NCBI RefSeq assembly: GCF_004331175.1
Contig: NZ_SJOD01000003.1
Span: 372,001-436,000, forward strand
Direction: 5' to 3'
DNA: 64,000 bases
DNA from: Acinetobacter sp. ANC 4178
GTDB lineage: Bacteria > Pseudomonadota > Gammaproteobacteria > Pseudomonadales > Moraxellaceae
The first letter of the stretch is position 1. Every line of letters starts with the position of its first letter. Shown piece by piece: positions 28,176 through 36,630 of the stretch. A program made the translations under genes and the position numbers. Under the pieces are notes generated by a model. That model ran no database searches. It saw only the letters and a list, made by a program, of their open reading frames with translations, and was not told where the DNA came from.

Positions 28176-28999
28176 ACTCTTAAATCTCCATCACTAGTCT
28201 TTTTCACAGCACTTTTAGTTAGTGCATCAACTTCTTTAGTTTCATTTTTGCCATAGTCATCATCATAGGAAAGATCCTTGAATTTGGGTAAATTTAATTT
28301 TACAAGACAAAAACAATAAATTGAAAAAATCATTGAAGCTATATAAAAAGCTAATTGCAACCAGTCGAATGAATAGTAAAATGCTACCCCAATATCAATA
28401 GGATCTCCCAACTGGGTTGCACTGTAAACTATAGCATTCAGTAACAAGAATAAAACTAATACAGAAGAAGCTATAATTCGAATATAACGGAAAGAAGCTT
28501 CTTTAGAGCTTAAAAAGGTAGTGAATACATTACCTAGCATTGAAGCAATAATTGCGATTGAATACAAATAGAAATTTCCAGCTTGAGCATCTAAATAAAG
28601 TGACTCTTGAAAATCTTTATCAGTACCAAGAACTCGAATCAATAGATTAGTTATAATTCCTAACTGACCTGCGAATAAAGTAAAAAGTGCCCAAATAAAA
28701 AATTCTGTTTTATTGTCATTAATTACTTCAAAAGGTTTTAAGATTTTTGATTGAATTTTACACAGAAATTCTAAAATAATTAATATTTTTTCTCGAAAAA
28801 AGAATATTGCAAGAAATCCAACGAAGCTAATTGTAAAATTTACAGGTAATAAATCAATCAAAAATCCCCCAATTTTTAGCAAAAAATTAATAGCCAAAAA
28901 CCACAACATAAAAGCAATGAAAATAAACAAATCATTTTCATAGAAATTTATATCTTTTTTACAAAAGGAATTGTCTCCTTGATTATTTTTAACACTCAT
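28172..28999 (-). CDS. Multi-span membrane protein linked to the DGQHR gene
   Basis: A 275-residue protein that I do not recognise. It has about six membrane segments (near residues 24-46, 52-70, 99-124, 141-163, 173-195 and 207-234), with a basic loop after the second. The last 40 residues are charged and soluble, with DDDYGKNETKEVDALTKSAVK, and probably lie in the cytoplasm. It is the first gene of a two-gene unit: its TGA overlaps the DGQHR start codon by four bases, so the proteins are likely made together. Codon use is extremely AT-rich. A promoter lies 34-62 bases upstream. The pairing suggests that the membrane protein acts as effector or anchor and the DGQHR protein as nucleic-acid-related partner, which is an inference. 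Confidence 0.8.
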   Translation of the reverse strand: MSVKNNQGDNSFCKKDINFYENDLFIFIAFMLWFLAINFLLKIGGFLIDLLPVNFTISFVGFLAIFFFREKILIILEFLCKIQSKILKPFEVINDNKTEFFIWALFTLFAGQLGIITNLLIRVLGTDKDFQESLYLDAQAGNFYLYSIAIIASMLGNVFTTFLSSKEASFRYIRIIASSVLVLFLLLNAIVYSATQLGDPIDIGVAFYYSFDWLQLAFYIASMIFSIYCFCLVKLNLPKFKDLSYDDDYGKNETKEVDALTKSAVKKTSDGDLRV

Positions 29000-29032
29000 A
29001 CATGCATATTAAAAGATTCTATATCAGTAAAA

Positions 29033-29061
29033 ACTATATAAAAAAAAGCCTTTATAATCAA
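29033..29061 (-). promoter_or_regulatory. Promoter of the membrane protein/DGQHR operon
   Basis: TTGATT (29056-29061) and TATAGT (29033-29038), read on the minus strand, are 17 bases apart. This predicts transcription starting about 27 bases before the membrane-protein ATG at 28999. The spacing and -10 box are close to the sigma-70 consensus. Confidence 0.55.
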
Positions 29062-29077
29062 ATCTTATTTTAGCTAT

Positions 29078-29593
29078 CTATTTAATATGACCCAATTTAT
29101 TCCAAATCTCAGGTGTTAAAAACGTCGTCACCATCTTGTTCAAATCGAGATAACGTAACAAACCATTCAACTGCCGCTTCACTTCGGTATTCTTTACAAT
29201 TTCCTCGCCTGTAATCTGTCCCAACTGCTGAAAACTTTCACCTACGGCTTGAATACCATCTGCCTGAATCACGGCTTTAGTCTGTGCCGAACATTGCTCA
29301 ACCAAAATACGTTGCAACACTTGCGCCACATTTTTATCCAGTGCGGTTTTCTGATCTTCCGTGACCTGACTAAACTGTTTTAAATCGGGATGCGTCGATA
29401 ACGCCACAAAGGTCCACTGCAACACGGCGGTTTTATCGGTCGCGGTGGTCGATTTCACTAGACAATTACTCAGTTGATCGACCGTGGTACTCGCCATACT
29501 CATCTGCGTTGCACCCAAAACCGTGGCTGCCAACAACACCACACGACCAAGACCCAACCACTTCCCCTGAGTTTTCACAAGCTGAACAGACAT
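29078..29593 (-). CDS. Exported protein of unknown function
   Basis: A 171-residue protein with an N-terminal signal peptide (basic KTQGKWLGLGR, then a hydrophobic VVLLAATVLG and a cleavable MSMAS). The mature part is helical with two cysteines (SNCLVKS and VEQCSAQ) that could form a disulfide in the periplasm. I start at the ATG at 29593 because it gives an ordinary signal peptide. An ATG at 29638, just after the LysR stop, would add 15 residues. It lies directly downstream of the LysR gene and may be read through from it. No family was recognised. Confidence 0.7.
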   Translation of the reverse strand: MSVQLVKTQGKWLGLGRVVLLAATVLGATQMSMASTTVDQLSNCLVKSTTATDKTAVLQWTFVALSTHPDLKQFSQVTEDQKTALDKNVAQVLQRILVEQCSAQTKAVIQADGIQAVGESFQQLGQITGEEIVKNTEVKRQLNGLLRYLDLNKMVTTFLTPEIWNKLGHIK

Positions 29594-29644
29594 CTGTTGA
29601 ATTCCAAAAACTGATTGGTTTCTTTGTAACACAGCCATTAAAAC

Positions 29645-30559
29645 TCAGCTGTTATGACTCTGTATCTCGTGAGGCTGTCTGCCTAACAATTGCAACACAT
29701 GCTGCAAACGTACATTATCAACATTGTGCTTATACACCGCATAAATTGGGGCAATACACGGCAAATCTGCCTTTAACGGTTTATACACAATCTGTTTATT
29801 CCAAAAGTCTCGAATCGCTTCAGGCACAATCGATAAGCCAATACCCGCCGCAATCAGATTTAAACTGGAGGTTAATCGTGGGGCCTCTTGCACAATTTTC
29901 GGACTAAAGCCCGCCTGATAACAACTCGCCATAATATTGTCGAATAAATCCTGCCCCGCTAAACGACGATACAGCACAAAATCATAAGCTTCTAAATCGA
30001 GTAAGTGAATTGCATCAGACTGTTCCACCAATGGATGGTTATTCGGCATCGCCACAATCAACGGTTCGTCCAGTACATGCAAGCTATTTAGCCCCGCGCC
30101 AAGCGGAGCAGGTTTGCGTAAAAAGACGATGTCATTTTTATCGTTACTGATCGAGTCAATCAGTGAGTTACTACCATCTTCTTCTAGATGAATCGAAACC
30201 GCAGGAAAAGTTTCACGGAAATTACGTAACAATGCAGGTAAAAAAGGATGTAAGCCCACCGAATTGGTAAAGCCAATATTCAACTGCCCTTCCAAACCTT
30301 GGGTAATGTTCTTCACCCGCTGCGGGATCGCCTGTGCATGTGCCAGGATGGTCAAAGCTTCCTGATACAGCACTTTACCCGCTTCAGTTGCTTCTACGCC
30401 ACGCGGTAAACGTTTCAATAGCTGCGTATTCAACTCATCTTCCAGACCTTTAATGATGCGGGTCAACGGTGGCTGTTGCATATTTAAACGCACGGCTGCA
30501 CGTGAAATATTACTTTCTTCCACCACCGCCACAAAGGCGTTGAGCTTGTGAATATCCAT
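29645..30559 (-). CDS. LysR family transcriptional regulator
   Basis: A 304-residue LysR-type regulator. The N-terminal winged helix-turn-helix reads LNAFVAVVEESNISRAAVRLNMQQPPLTRIIKGLE. A two-lobed periplasmic-binding-protein-like effector domain follows from about residue 90 (GQLNIGFTNSVGLHPFLP). The ATG at 30559 has GGAG eight bases upstream. A TTG at 30565 is less likely. It is divergent from the chromate transporter genes, with about 110 bases between, so it probably controls them. The effector is unknown. Confidence 0.9.
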   Translation of the reverse strand: MDIHKLNAFVAVVEESNISRAAVRLNMQQPPLTRIIKGLEDELNTQLLKRLPRGVEATEAGKVLYQEALTILAHAQAIPQRVKNITQGLEGQLNIGFTNSVGLHPFLPALLRNFRETFPAVSIHLEEDGSNSLIDSISNDKNDIVFLRKPAPLGAGLNSLHVLDEPLIVAMPNNHPLVEQSDAIHLLDLEAYDFVLYRRLAGQDLFDNIMASCYQAGFSPKIVQEAPRLTSSLNLIAAGIGLSIVPEAIRDFWNKQIVYKPLKADLPCIAPIYAVYKHNVDNVRLQHVLQLLGRQPHEIQSHNS

Positions 30560-30673
30560 CTTCAACTCTCCAGATTAAGCATACCATTTAGGTATGGTTT
30601 ACATCATAAATAGCATTTTTCATTATAACGCAACAAGCGCATACTTTTGACATTAGAACGAGTGAGGTCAGCA

Positions 30674-31249
30674 ATGAAAACTGAAGTCATGACATTAGAG
30701 CAAGACATTCATCCCAATCATCAGGAATTATTTATGGGGTTTATGAAACTTGGGCTGATGGGGTTTGGCGGGGTGCTACCACTGGCACACCGTATGATTG
30801 TAGATGATCGTAAATGGCTGACAATTGAGGAATTCACGCATTTACTTGGCGTGTGCCAACTACTGCCTGGCGGCAATATCATCAATATGTCAGTCGCAAT
30901 TGGCTATCAATTTCAAGGGGTGAAGGGTGCAATTAGTGCTGCGGTGGGTTTGATCTCGGCACCGACTTTAATTGTAATTATGCTGTATGAACTGTACGCC
31001 CAATTTCAATCCATTCCCGCAGTTAAACACATGCTTGAAGGTCTTGCTGCCGCTGCCGCAGGCTTGTTGTTTGCGATGGGATTAAAAATGCTTCGTCCGA
31101 TTATGCGACGCTATTTAACTTGGTTGACCATCGCCTTAACCTTTGTATTTATGTTGTTGATCAAAATTCCATTATTACTGACTTTAGTCATTTTGGTTGC
31201 CCTCAACATCACGGTTTTAAGCCTGAATAAAGGAGCAAAAAACGCATGA
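30674..31249 (+). CDS. Chromate transporter family protein, N-terminal half type
   Basis: A 191-residue membrane protein of the CHR family. The GFMKLGLMGFGGVLPLAHRMIVDDRKWLTIEEFTHLLGVCQLLPG stretch is the family hallmark, with the G-F-G-G and P-G motifs. It forms one half of a two-chain (short CHR) transporter with the next gene, which it overlaps by four bases. Family members export chromate, but many have other or unknown substrates. The ATG at 30674 has GAGG seven bases upstream, better than the TTG at 30647. It is divergent from a LysR gene. Confidence 0.88.
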   Translation: MKTEVMTLEQDIHPNHQELFMGFMKLGLMGFGGVLPLAHRMIVDDRKWLTIEEFTHLLGVCQLLPGGNIINMSVAIGYQFQGVKGAISAAVGLISAPTLIVIMLYELYAQFQSIPAVKHMLEGLAAAAAGLLFAMGLKMLRPIMRRYLTWLTIALTFVFMLLIKIPLLLTLVILVALNITVLSLNKGAKNA

Positions 31250-31761
31250 TTCTGATTGCTTTAGCCATCGTTTTTACTCAGCTTTCTTTACTGGCTTTTG
31301 GCGGTGGTAATGCCATTTTGCCTGAAATACAACATCAAGTGGTCGAAGTGCATCACTGGTTAACTGCCACAGAATTTAGCACCATGTTTGCGATGGCACA
31401 GGCAGCACCCGGCCCCAATATGATGATTGTTCCGCTGGTGGGTTGGCACGTCGCAGGTCCTGCTGGACTTCTAGTCACCTCATTCGCCAAGTTCGGACCA
31501 TCATCCGTCATTACCGTATTTGCACTGAAATTTTGGAATCGGTTTAAAGATCATCCTCTACGTGAACGTTTTGAAAAAGCCTTAAAGCCCATTACGGTGG
31601 GCTTAGTGTTGGTCAGTGCATGGATTATTGCCGATGCTTCAGCACAAAATAGTTTGCTGATTGCCATCATTGCGATTGCGACAGTGATGAGTCTGTTTAG
31701 GAAAGTACATCCACTTTGGGTCATGCTCTTTGGTGCAACCGCAGGCGCTAGTTTTCTATAA
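31246..31761 (+). CDS. Chromate transporter family protein, second half
   Basis: A 171-residue membrane protein. LALLAFGGGNAILPEIQHQVV-type sequence at the N-terminus and MFAMAQAAPGPNMMIVPLVGWHVAG repeat the G-G and P-G-P motifs of the CHR family in inverted order relative to its partner. The gene overlaps the preceding one by four bases (ATGA), so equal amounts of both chains are expected. Together they correspond to a long single-chain ChrA. A terminator follows directly. Confidence 0.88.
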   Translation: MILIALAIVFTQLSLLAFGGGNAILPEIQHQVVEVHHWLTATEFSTMFAMAQAAPGPNMMIVPLVGWHVAGPAGLLVTSFAKFGPSSVITVFALKFWNRFKDHPLRERFEKALKPITVGLVLVSAWIIADASAQNSLLIAIIAIATVMSLFRKVHPLWVMLFGATAGASFL

Positions 31762-31780
31762 AAATATCACAAAGGTAAAT

Positions 31781-31812
31781 AAACCCGCATTGTGCGGGTT
31801 TCATCATTTTTC
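31781..31812 (+). terminator. Rho-independent terminator of the chromate transporter operon
   Basis: AAACCCGCA and TGCGGGTTT form a nine-base stem with a three-base loop, followed by T-rich TCATCATTTTTCT. Confidence 0.85.
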
Positions 31813-31873
31813 TAATGAGATACGGAGTGAATCCAACTCACCGAGTGGCATCTACTGCTGGATCAATCATGAT

Positions 31874-32359
31874 TTAATATTGCGCTAAATCTCGCTCCCG
31901 ACAAGACAGCTCATAATATTCAGCTTGCGGATGTCTTTTTAGAATGTAGGTATAATAATCAGTATTATCGTTTGCTATAAGGCCTAAAGAACACTGATTC
32001 TTTTTGGCAAATTGTTGCAGTGCGGCTAAATCCGCAGTTTTACTTACTACAGCGCCCCAACCTTCACTGACACAACAGCCGACATACTGTGACATGTATT
32101 CATCCGACACCGCGACCACATTTTGCCCCATAAACTTGAGTGGTTTTTTAATGCGAAATACATCGTTGTAGTCATAACGGAAAACTTCAGGTTTCTTGGC
32201 AATAAAGCCGCCAGCTTGTAAAGTTTTAAAAGTCGGAAAATCTTGTTTCGCAGCGCCCATTCCCCGATAAGTGGTCATGTCCGCTGCCATTGTCGCTGAA
32301 GAAAAGCTGAGTGCAACCCACAGCAAACTTTTTGAAACCCAGTGCTTCACGCCCATCAT
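31874..32359 (-). CDS. Exported protein of unknown function
   Basis: A 161-residue protein with a signal peptide ([20 protein letters not shown], cleavage after ATMAA). The mature part has a run of aromatic and basic residues and four cysteines, two adjacent in [10 protein letters not shown], then NQCSLG and ELSCRERD near the end. This points to disulfide bonds in the periplasm. The family is not recognised. AAGGA five bases before the ATG supports the start. It lies divergent from the DJ-1/PfpI gene and is a single transcription unit. Confidence 0.7.
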   Translation of the reverse strand: MMGVKHWVSKSLLWVALSFSSATMAADMTTYRGMGAAKQDFPTFKTLQAGGFIAKKPEVFRYDYNDVFRIKKPLKFMGQNVVAVSDEYMSQYVGCCVSEGWGAVVSKTADLAALQQFAKKNQCSLGLIANDNTDYYTYILKRHPQAEYYELSCRERDLAQY

Positions 32360-32580
32360 TATTATCCTTTGTTATTGCTATACGACAGCCCCGCATTTTA
32401 ATGCAAATCAGGTCTAAAACCACTGATGATCACTATGATATTGGATGTCTTTTATTTTCCACACCCCTTACTAATCATTCGCTACGACTAAAGACAACAA
32501 AGCCTAACTTAAACTGCTCATCGGGCTATGCTATGGTGAAGCAGAATGATTCCACACATAACAACACAGAGATAAAAATC

Positions 32581-33159
32581 ATGGCTAAACAAATTCTCAT
32601 GCTGGTCGGTGACTACGCCGAAGATTACGAAACGATGGTGCCTTTTCAATTTTTGACAGGACTCGGTTATACCGTACATGCGGTCTGTCCAGACAAAAAA
32701 GCGGGAGACAGTATTGCCACAGCGATTCACGACTTTGAAGGTGAACAAACCTATAGTGAAAAACGTGGACACAACTTTGCCATTAACCACGATTTTACTG
32801 CCGTGAATACCACGGACTATATTGGCTTAGTCATTCCAGGTGGTCGTGCACCCGAATATTTACGTATGAATGCCCGTGTGATTGAAATTGTGCAAGAATT
32901 TGATACAGCAAAGAAACCGATTGCCTCGGTATGCCACGGTGCACAGATTCTCGCTGCTGCGGATGTGTTGCAAGGTCGCACCTGTTCTGCGTACCCTGCT
33001 TGTGCAGCAGAAGTGCAACTGGCAGGTGGAAAATATGCTGATATTGCCGTCACAGAAGCGGTGACAGATGGACATTTGGTCACGGCACCTGCTTGGCCTG
33101 CACACCCTGCTTGGTTAGCACAATATGTAAAAGCACTCGGTGCAACTATTCAGATTTAA
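32581..33159 (+). CDS. DJ-1/PfpI family protein
   Basis: A 192-residue member of the class I glutamine-amidotransferase-like superfamily. [21 protein letters not shown] (about residues 3-23) carries the conserved Glu of the family. [16 protein letters not shown] and [21 protein letters not shown] carry the nucleophile elbow, with Cys in A-S-V-C-H-G near residue 120. Members act as proteases, glyoxalases or chaperone-like proteins, and the substrate here is unknown. The family match begins at the ATG at 32581. A much longer upstream frame is non-homologous. Confidence 0.9.
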   Translation: MAKQILMLVGDYAEDYETMVPFQFLTGLGYTVHAVCPDKKAGDSIATAIHDFEGEQTYSEKRGHNFAINHDFTAVNTTDYIGLVIPGGRAPEYLRMNARVIEIVQEFDTAKKPIASVCHGAQILAAADVLQGRTCSAYPACAAEVQLAGGKYADIAVTEAVTDGHLVTAPAWPAHPAWLAQYVKALGATIQI

Positions 33160-33185
33160 GATAGTTTATCTTAAGCAATGATCGT

Positions 33186-33214
33186 TGCGTTCCAGACCAT
33201 ATGTACGGAACGCA
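33186..33214. terminator. Hairpin after the DJ-1/PfpI gene
   Basis: TGCGTTCC (33186-33193) and GGAACGCA (33207-33214) form an eight-base stem between two convergent genes. T tracts are absent, so this is a weak terminator call. Confidence 0.4.
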
Positions 33215-33227
33215 CCCCATAGATAAG

Positions 33228-34064
33228 CTATTTAATCCAAGATAACTGATGATGTATGGTCGGTGATTTATTCCAATACCAATAAAAATAGCCCCCTTGG
33301 TTTTGCAATAAGGTATGCGTTTTAAATCTGGTCTGTTCTTGACTTCCCCAACAGGCATGGGCTGAATTACGATTATTATGCAGATTAATATATTCGCGCT
33401 CTGCATTTATAGGCTGTGGTGGTAAATATAGTGCTGAACCCACGGGAATCCACAAATCAGCCAGATAAATTTTCTTTAGTTTGGGCCAATAACGGGCCAC
33501 ACTAATCACCAAAGGTAAGTTTGCATCGGTCGAAGCAAACACATGTGGAAAATCATGATGCTCCAGATCAGTACAAATAAAAGGAAATAAAGTTTTCCCA
33601 CGACCCGAAGTTAAACCTAAATCCAAATAAGGGCACCAATAACTTGCCCAAACCCCATATTCATATTCAATTTGTGATAGCGTGATGACTGGACTTTGAA
33701 TTTGAATGGCTTGCCCTGCCTCAACCAATGTAAAACCAAAAGCTGCCGCATTTTCTTGAGTTGCCCACAGCGCTTCAAACTCAAATTGACTGCCTTCAAA
33801 GTCCAGTTGGGTTTCTATGCCATAAGGTGCATTGTTCTTGCTGCCTAAAGCGCGAGGGACATGATACTTCTTCCCTTTGCTTTGTGGATTTTCAGGTGTA
33901 AGAGGAAGTGGTTTTAGTCCATCGGCTCAGCTCGTGAGATAGCTAGGTCGACCAGCATTATTATAAAAATATGGTGTCAGTTGAATATCAACCTCATATT
34001 CTCTGACTTCCCGATCCAATAATGCTGCCTCAAAATACACTGTATTTTCCGAACTGTTCCCCAT
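33228..34064 (-). pseudogene. Unknown protein gene interrupted by an in-frame TGA
   Basis: The ATG at 34064, behind AGAGG, opens a frame of 45 codons that meets TGA at 33927-33929. The same frame then continues without another stop for 232 codons to 33228. Together they would make a protein of about 278 residues rich in tryptophan and tyrosine (WASYWCPYLDLGLTSGRGK and GGYFYWYWNK). I do not recognise its family. Codon use is uniform across the stop, so this looks like one gene with a recent nonsense mutation, a sequencing error or, much less likely, recoding. There is no SECIS-like hairpin or sel gene in the window. A lipoprotein gene lies 80 bases upstream. Confidence 0.7.
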
Positions 34065-34144
34065 CCTCACACCTCTTGAGTTAGTTTTTATTTCGTGATG
34101 CTACCTCAGTCCAATTTATCCACTTTAACTTACCCTTAAACGAC

Positions 34145-35122
34145 TTATTGCCCTTGTTTCAACATGCGTTTTGCACCTGCATGGTTATAGTTACTAGCAA
34201 GATTTTGCAGAATTTTATTGGCTTGTCCTTTCGGGTTAGAAAAGCGACTGCTGTATGCAGGCACACTGGTCAAACAACGTGCTACGAGCATGCCTGAATC
34301 GGTATACACATTGGCATTGGTTCCTGCCAACTTGCCATAGTTATACGCACGTTGCGCATTGTTACAGGCGTTGAGCTTATTGGTGCCCTTGCTTAAATCC
34401 CGACGCGCAGTGACATAAGCTTTGAGCTGCTGCTGTTGCGGTGTTTCAATTGTTGGGGCAGTTACCGTTTGCGTAGCTTCTACCACAGCAGGTTTACTTT
34501 CTTTCTTTTTCTCTGCTTCTTTTTTATTGTCCGGCTCTTTGGCTAGTTCGGTTTTGCTATTTTTTGTCGTTGTAGCGCTTTTTGTTGTTTTTTTCTCTGT
34601 AGAGTTTGATCCTACATTTTTATACCATTGCTTGGCTTCATCCCCACTCAGTATACGGGTTTGCAGACTAACGGCTCTTGCAGCCAAATGACCTTCGAAC
34701 TTTCCTTCCGCAGTAGGTTCAATCGAAACAATCCAACGCTCATTGGGCAATACACATTCATAAGCACCAATACCTTGTTTTACATTACTGTTCCCCGTCA
34801 GGCGCTTTTTCTGTGCCTGATCTTTGACTAAATGCAAATTACTTTTATACAGCAAGCCAAATTTTCCCCCTTTGGCATGACAATAACTGCCTAAATACTT
34901 CCGCGGATATAACGCTTGAGTTTCAGTGCTGTTTTGTTGCTGCCCCCAATCATAGACATATTCTTTAGCTGTACCATCAGCTGCATTTAAATTTTTCTGG
35001 TCAATTAACGCTTGTGGTGTCGCATATTTATTGATGGAATCGGTACTGAAATTACTGATGTGGTTACACCCCTGTAAAGTAATTCCAATCGCCCCAATGA
35101 AGATAAATTGTTTTAAATTCAC
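34145..35122 (-). CDS. Putative lipoprotein of unknown function
   Basis: A 325-residue protein with a lipoprotein signal peptide: MNLKQFIFIGAIGITLQGC, with the lipobox cysteine at residue 19. The following Asn favours sorting to the outer membrane. The first globular part (about 50-165) has three cysteines in YCHAKGGKFG and YECVLPNERW. A low-complexity linker of Lys, Thr, Ser and Glu spans roughly residues 175-230. A second helical part has NACNNAQRAYNYGKLAGTN and a final KGQANKILQNLASNY. No family is recognised. The gene ends near the broken gene, which it may share a transcript with. Confidence 0.72.
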   Translation of the reverse strand: MNLKQFIFIGAIGITLQGCNHISNFSTDSINKYATPQALIDQKNLNAADGTAKEYVYDWGQQQNSTETQALYPRKYLGSYCHAKGGKFGLLYKSNLHLVKDQAQKKRLTGNSNVKQGIGAYECVLPNERWIVSIEPTAEGKFEGHLAARAVSLQTRILSGDEAKQWYKNVGSNSTEKKTTKSATTTKNSKTELAKEPDNKKEAEKKKESKPAVVEATQTVTAPTIETPQQQQLKAYVTARRDLSKGTNKLNACNNAQRAYNYGKLAGTNANVYTDSGMLVARCLTSVPAYSSRFSNPKGQANKILQNLASNYNHAGAKRMLKQGQ

Positions 35123-35414
35123 GTCGTCGTTCTCAATAATTATTTTATTGTTTAAAAATATCGCAAATTACATAAAATAACAAACCATAGACCACTGATT
35201 TTATTGTTCATTTTTACACTTTTATTGAAAAATAGATCAACCAAAACACACTTAATGTTAAATAAATTATATTTTTAATTTTTTAGTTGTCTGAATTAAC
35301 ACAATCCCTGTAATTGACGCGTATGCGGATATAACTGCATCAAATCATCTATTTAATCAATCAAATAGAACATTGTGACCAATCATGCCCCGATAATGCA
35401 TGACAACGAGCAAA

Positions 35415-36497
35415 CTACTTCACCACTGCCTCAATTTGATCTAAATCCCACACCCCTCCCGCAGCTAAACCTTTACACATACCTGTCCAACGATCGACCG
35501 TTTGCACAAACTGCTGCCCATTCCACACCCATTCTGCGATTGCCCAACAGTCGCCAATGCCTCGCCCTTTTTGTGCACTATAAATATGCCCTTCCGAAAA
35601 GTCTGAAGCGGTTTCTGTAATAAAAGTTGCAGGGCCTTTGAGTGAGGCATCTAATACCCACATACCATAACCTTCATTATAGGCAGCACGCCAGCACAAC
35701 GTTGTGGCCAATACTTTTTGTCCGCTCAGTTTATACAATTGAATCGGTTGTGGCTCTTGTCCATCTCCCGTATAAATCCCCTCACAAAAGCCTTCAGCAA
35801 CTTCTTCTGTTTTAGGCTGCGATGATATTAAGGTTTTGTACAATGCCTGATAGTGGGGTTGAGTTGGTGCTAAAGTCCGATAGGGTTGATTGGCAGTCTT
35901 CACCTGTTTCACCACGAATTTTGGGGCGGCTGCTAAAACTCCAGCGTCACTGTTGCCTCCCTTTTTAATCAAAGCACTCACAGTATTGACCCGCTTTTGG
36001 AAATCATCCATTTTGAGCAACGTTGCAGTCATGCCCTTATCAGAAATTTGCCAATGCACATCCTGATTTTTAAATTCAACTTTGGCATTTTGTCCCGCAA
36101 CTTCTAATAAGGCATTCACTTGCTGACTCGACAGCGTTCCCATCAAAGGAAGCTCATTGCCCTCCACCTTCACCACGCCTAAGTCCCAATTATTCACAAA
36201 AAAATGAATATTCCGAACCTTAGACACAGGCAATGTATCTTCTTCAAAACTGGCTAAAGCAAATTCTGCGGTTAGCATTTGCTTCGCACCTGCGTGACGC
36301 GTCAAAAGTAGTGATGCGGGTTCTGATTGACTAACATCATCATTTTGGTAACCTGCCGCACGACATGTGCCTGTATTGCTACAATAAAGCTCCCAATCCT
36401 CATGAGAAAAGGACATCCCTTTAATATCTTGCGCCAAAACGGCGGTGCTAATTGCAGAGATACAACCCAGTGAAAGCAAACCAAGAATAAATTTCAT
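35415..36497 (-). CDS. DUF1176 exported protein
   Basis: A 360-residue periplasmic protein. The signal peptide is MKFILGLLSLGCISAISTAV, ending before LAQ. The mature part begins MSFSHEDWELYCSNTGTCRAAGYQ, typical of DUF1176, which opens with a W-x-x-x-C-D/S-N-x-x-x-C block. CWRAAYNEGYGMWVLD and GIGDCWAIAEWVWNGQQF near the end are also family-like. It has at least six cysteines, probably in disulfides. Function is unknown. I start at 36497, since the ATG at 36524 would push the signal peptide inward by nine residues. Neither start has a strong ribosome site. Confidence 0.85.
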   Translation of the reverse strand: MKFILGLLSLGCISAISTAVLAQDIKGMSFSHEDWELYCSNTGTCRAAGYQNDDVSQSEPASLLLTRHAGAKQMLTAEFALASFEEDTLPVSKVRNIHFFVNNWDLGVVKVEGNELPLMGTLSSQQVNALLEVAGQNAKVEFKNQDVHWQISDKGMTATLLKMDDFQKRVNTVSALIKKGGNSDAGVLAAAPKFVVKQVKTANQPYRTLAPTQPHYQALYKTLISSQPKTEEVAEGFCEGIYTGDGQEPQPIQLYKLSGQKVLATTLCWRAAYNEGYGMWVLDASLKGPATFITETASDFSEGHIYSAQKGRGIGDCWAIAEWVWNGQQFVQTVDRWTGMCKGLAAGGVWDLDQIEAVVK

Positions 36498-36585
36498 CAG
36501 GAATACACTGTTATTTATTGTCATACTTGTTCTTCAGTTTAATGCTTTTCTCTATCTTTTCCAGTTCATTGATTTTTAGCGCATT

Positions 36586-36610
36586 AAAAAACCTGCAAGC
36601 TGCAGGTTTT
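36586..36610 (-). terminator. Rho-independent terminator of sbmA
   Basis: AAAACCTGCA and TGCAGGTTTT form a ten-base stem with a three-base loop, 20 bases past the sbmA stop. On the minus strand it is followed by T residues. Confidence 0.85.
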
Positions 36611-36630
36611 AAACAGTTAGGTGCAATCCT

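Noticed and set aside
33927..33929. Selenocysteine at the in-frame TGA
   Set aside because: No SECIS-like hairpin directly follows the codon and no selenocysteine genes are in the window. A nonsense mutation or sequence error is simpler.
34422..34691. Plus-strand frame of 89 codons rich in Cys, Ser and Val
   Set aside because: It is antisense to the low-complexity Lys/Thr/Ser linker of the lipoprotein gene, which creates the apparent frame. It has no ribosome site or family resemblance.
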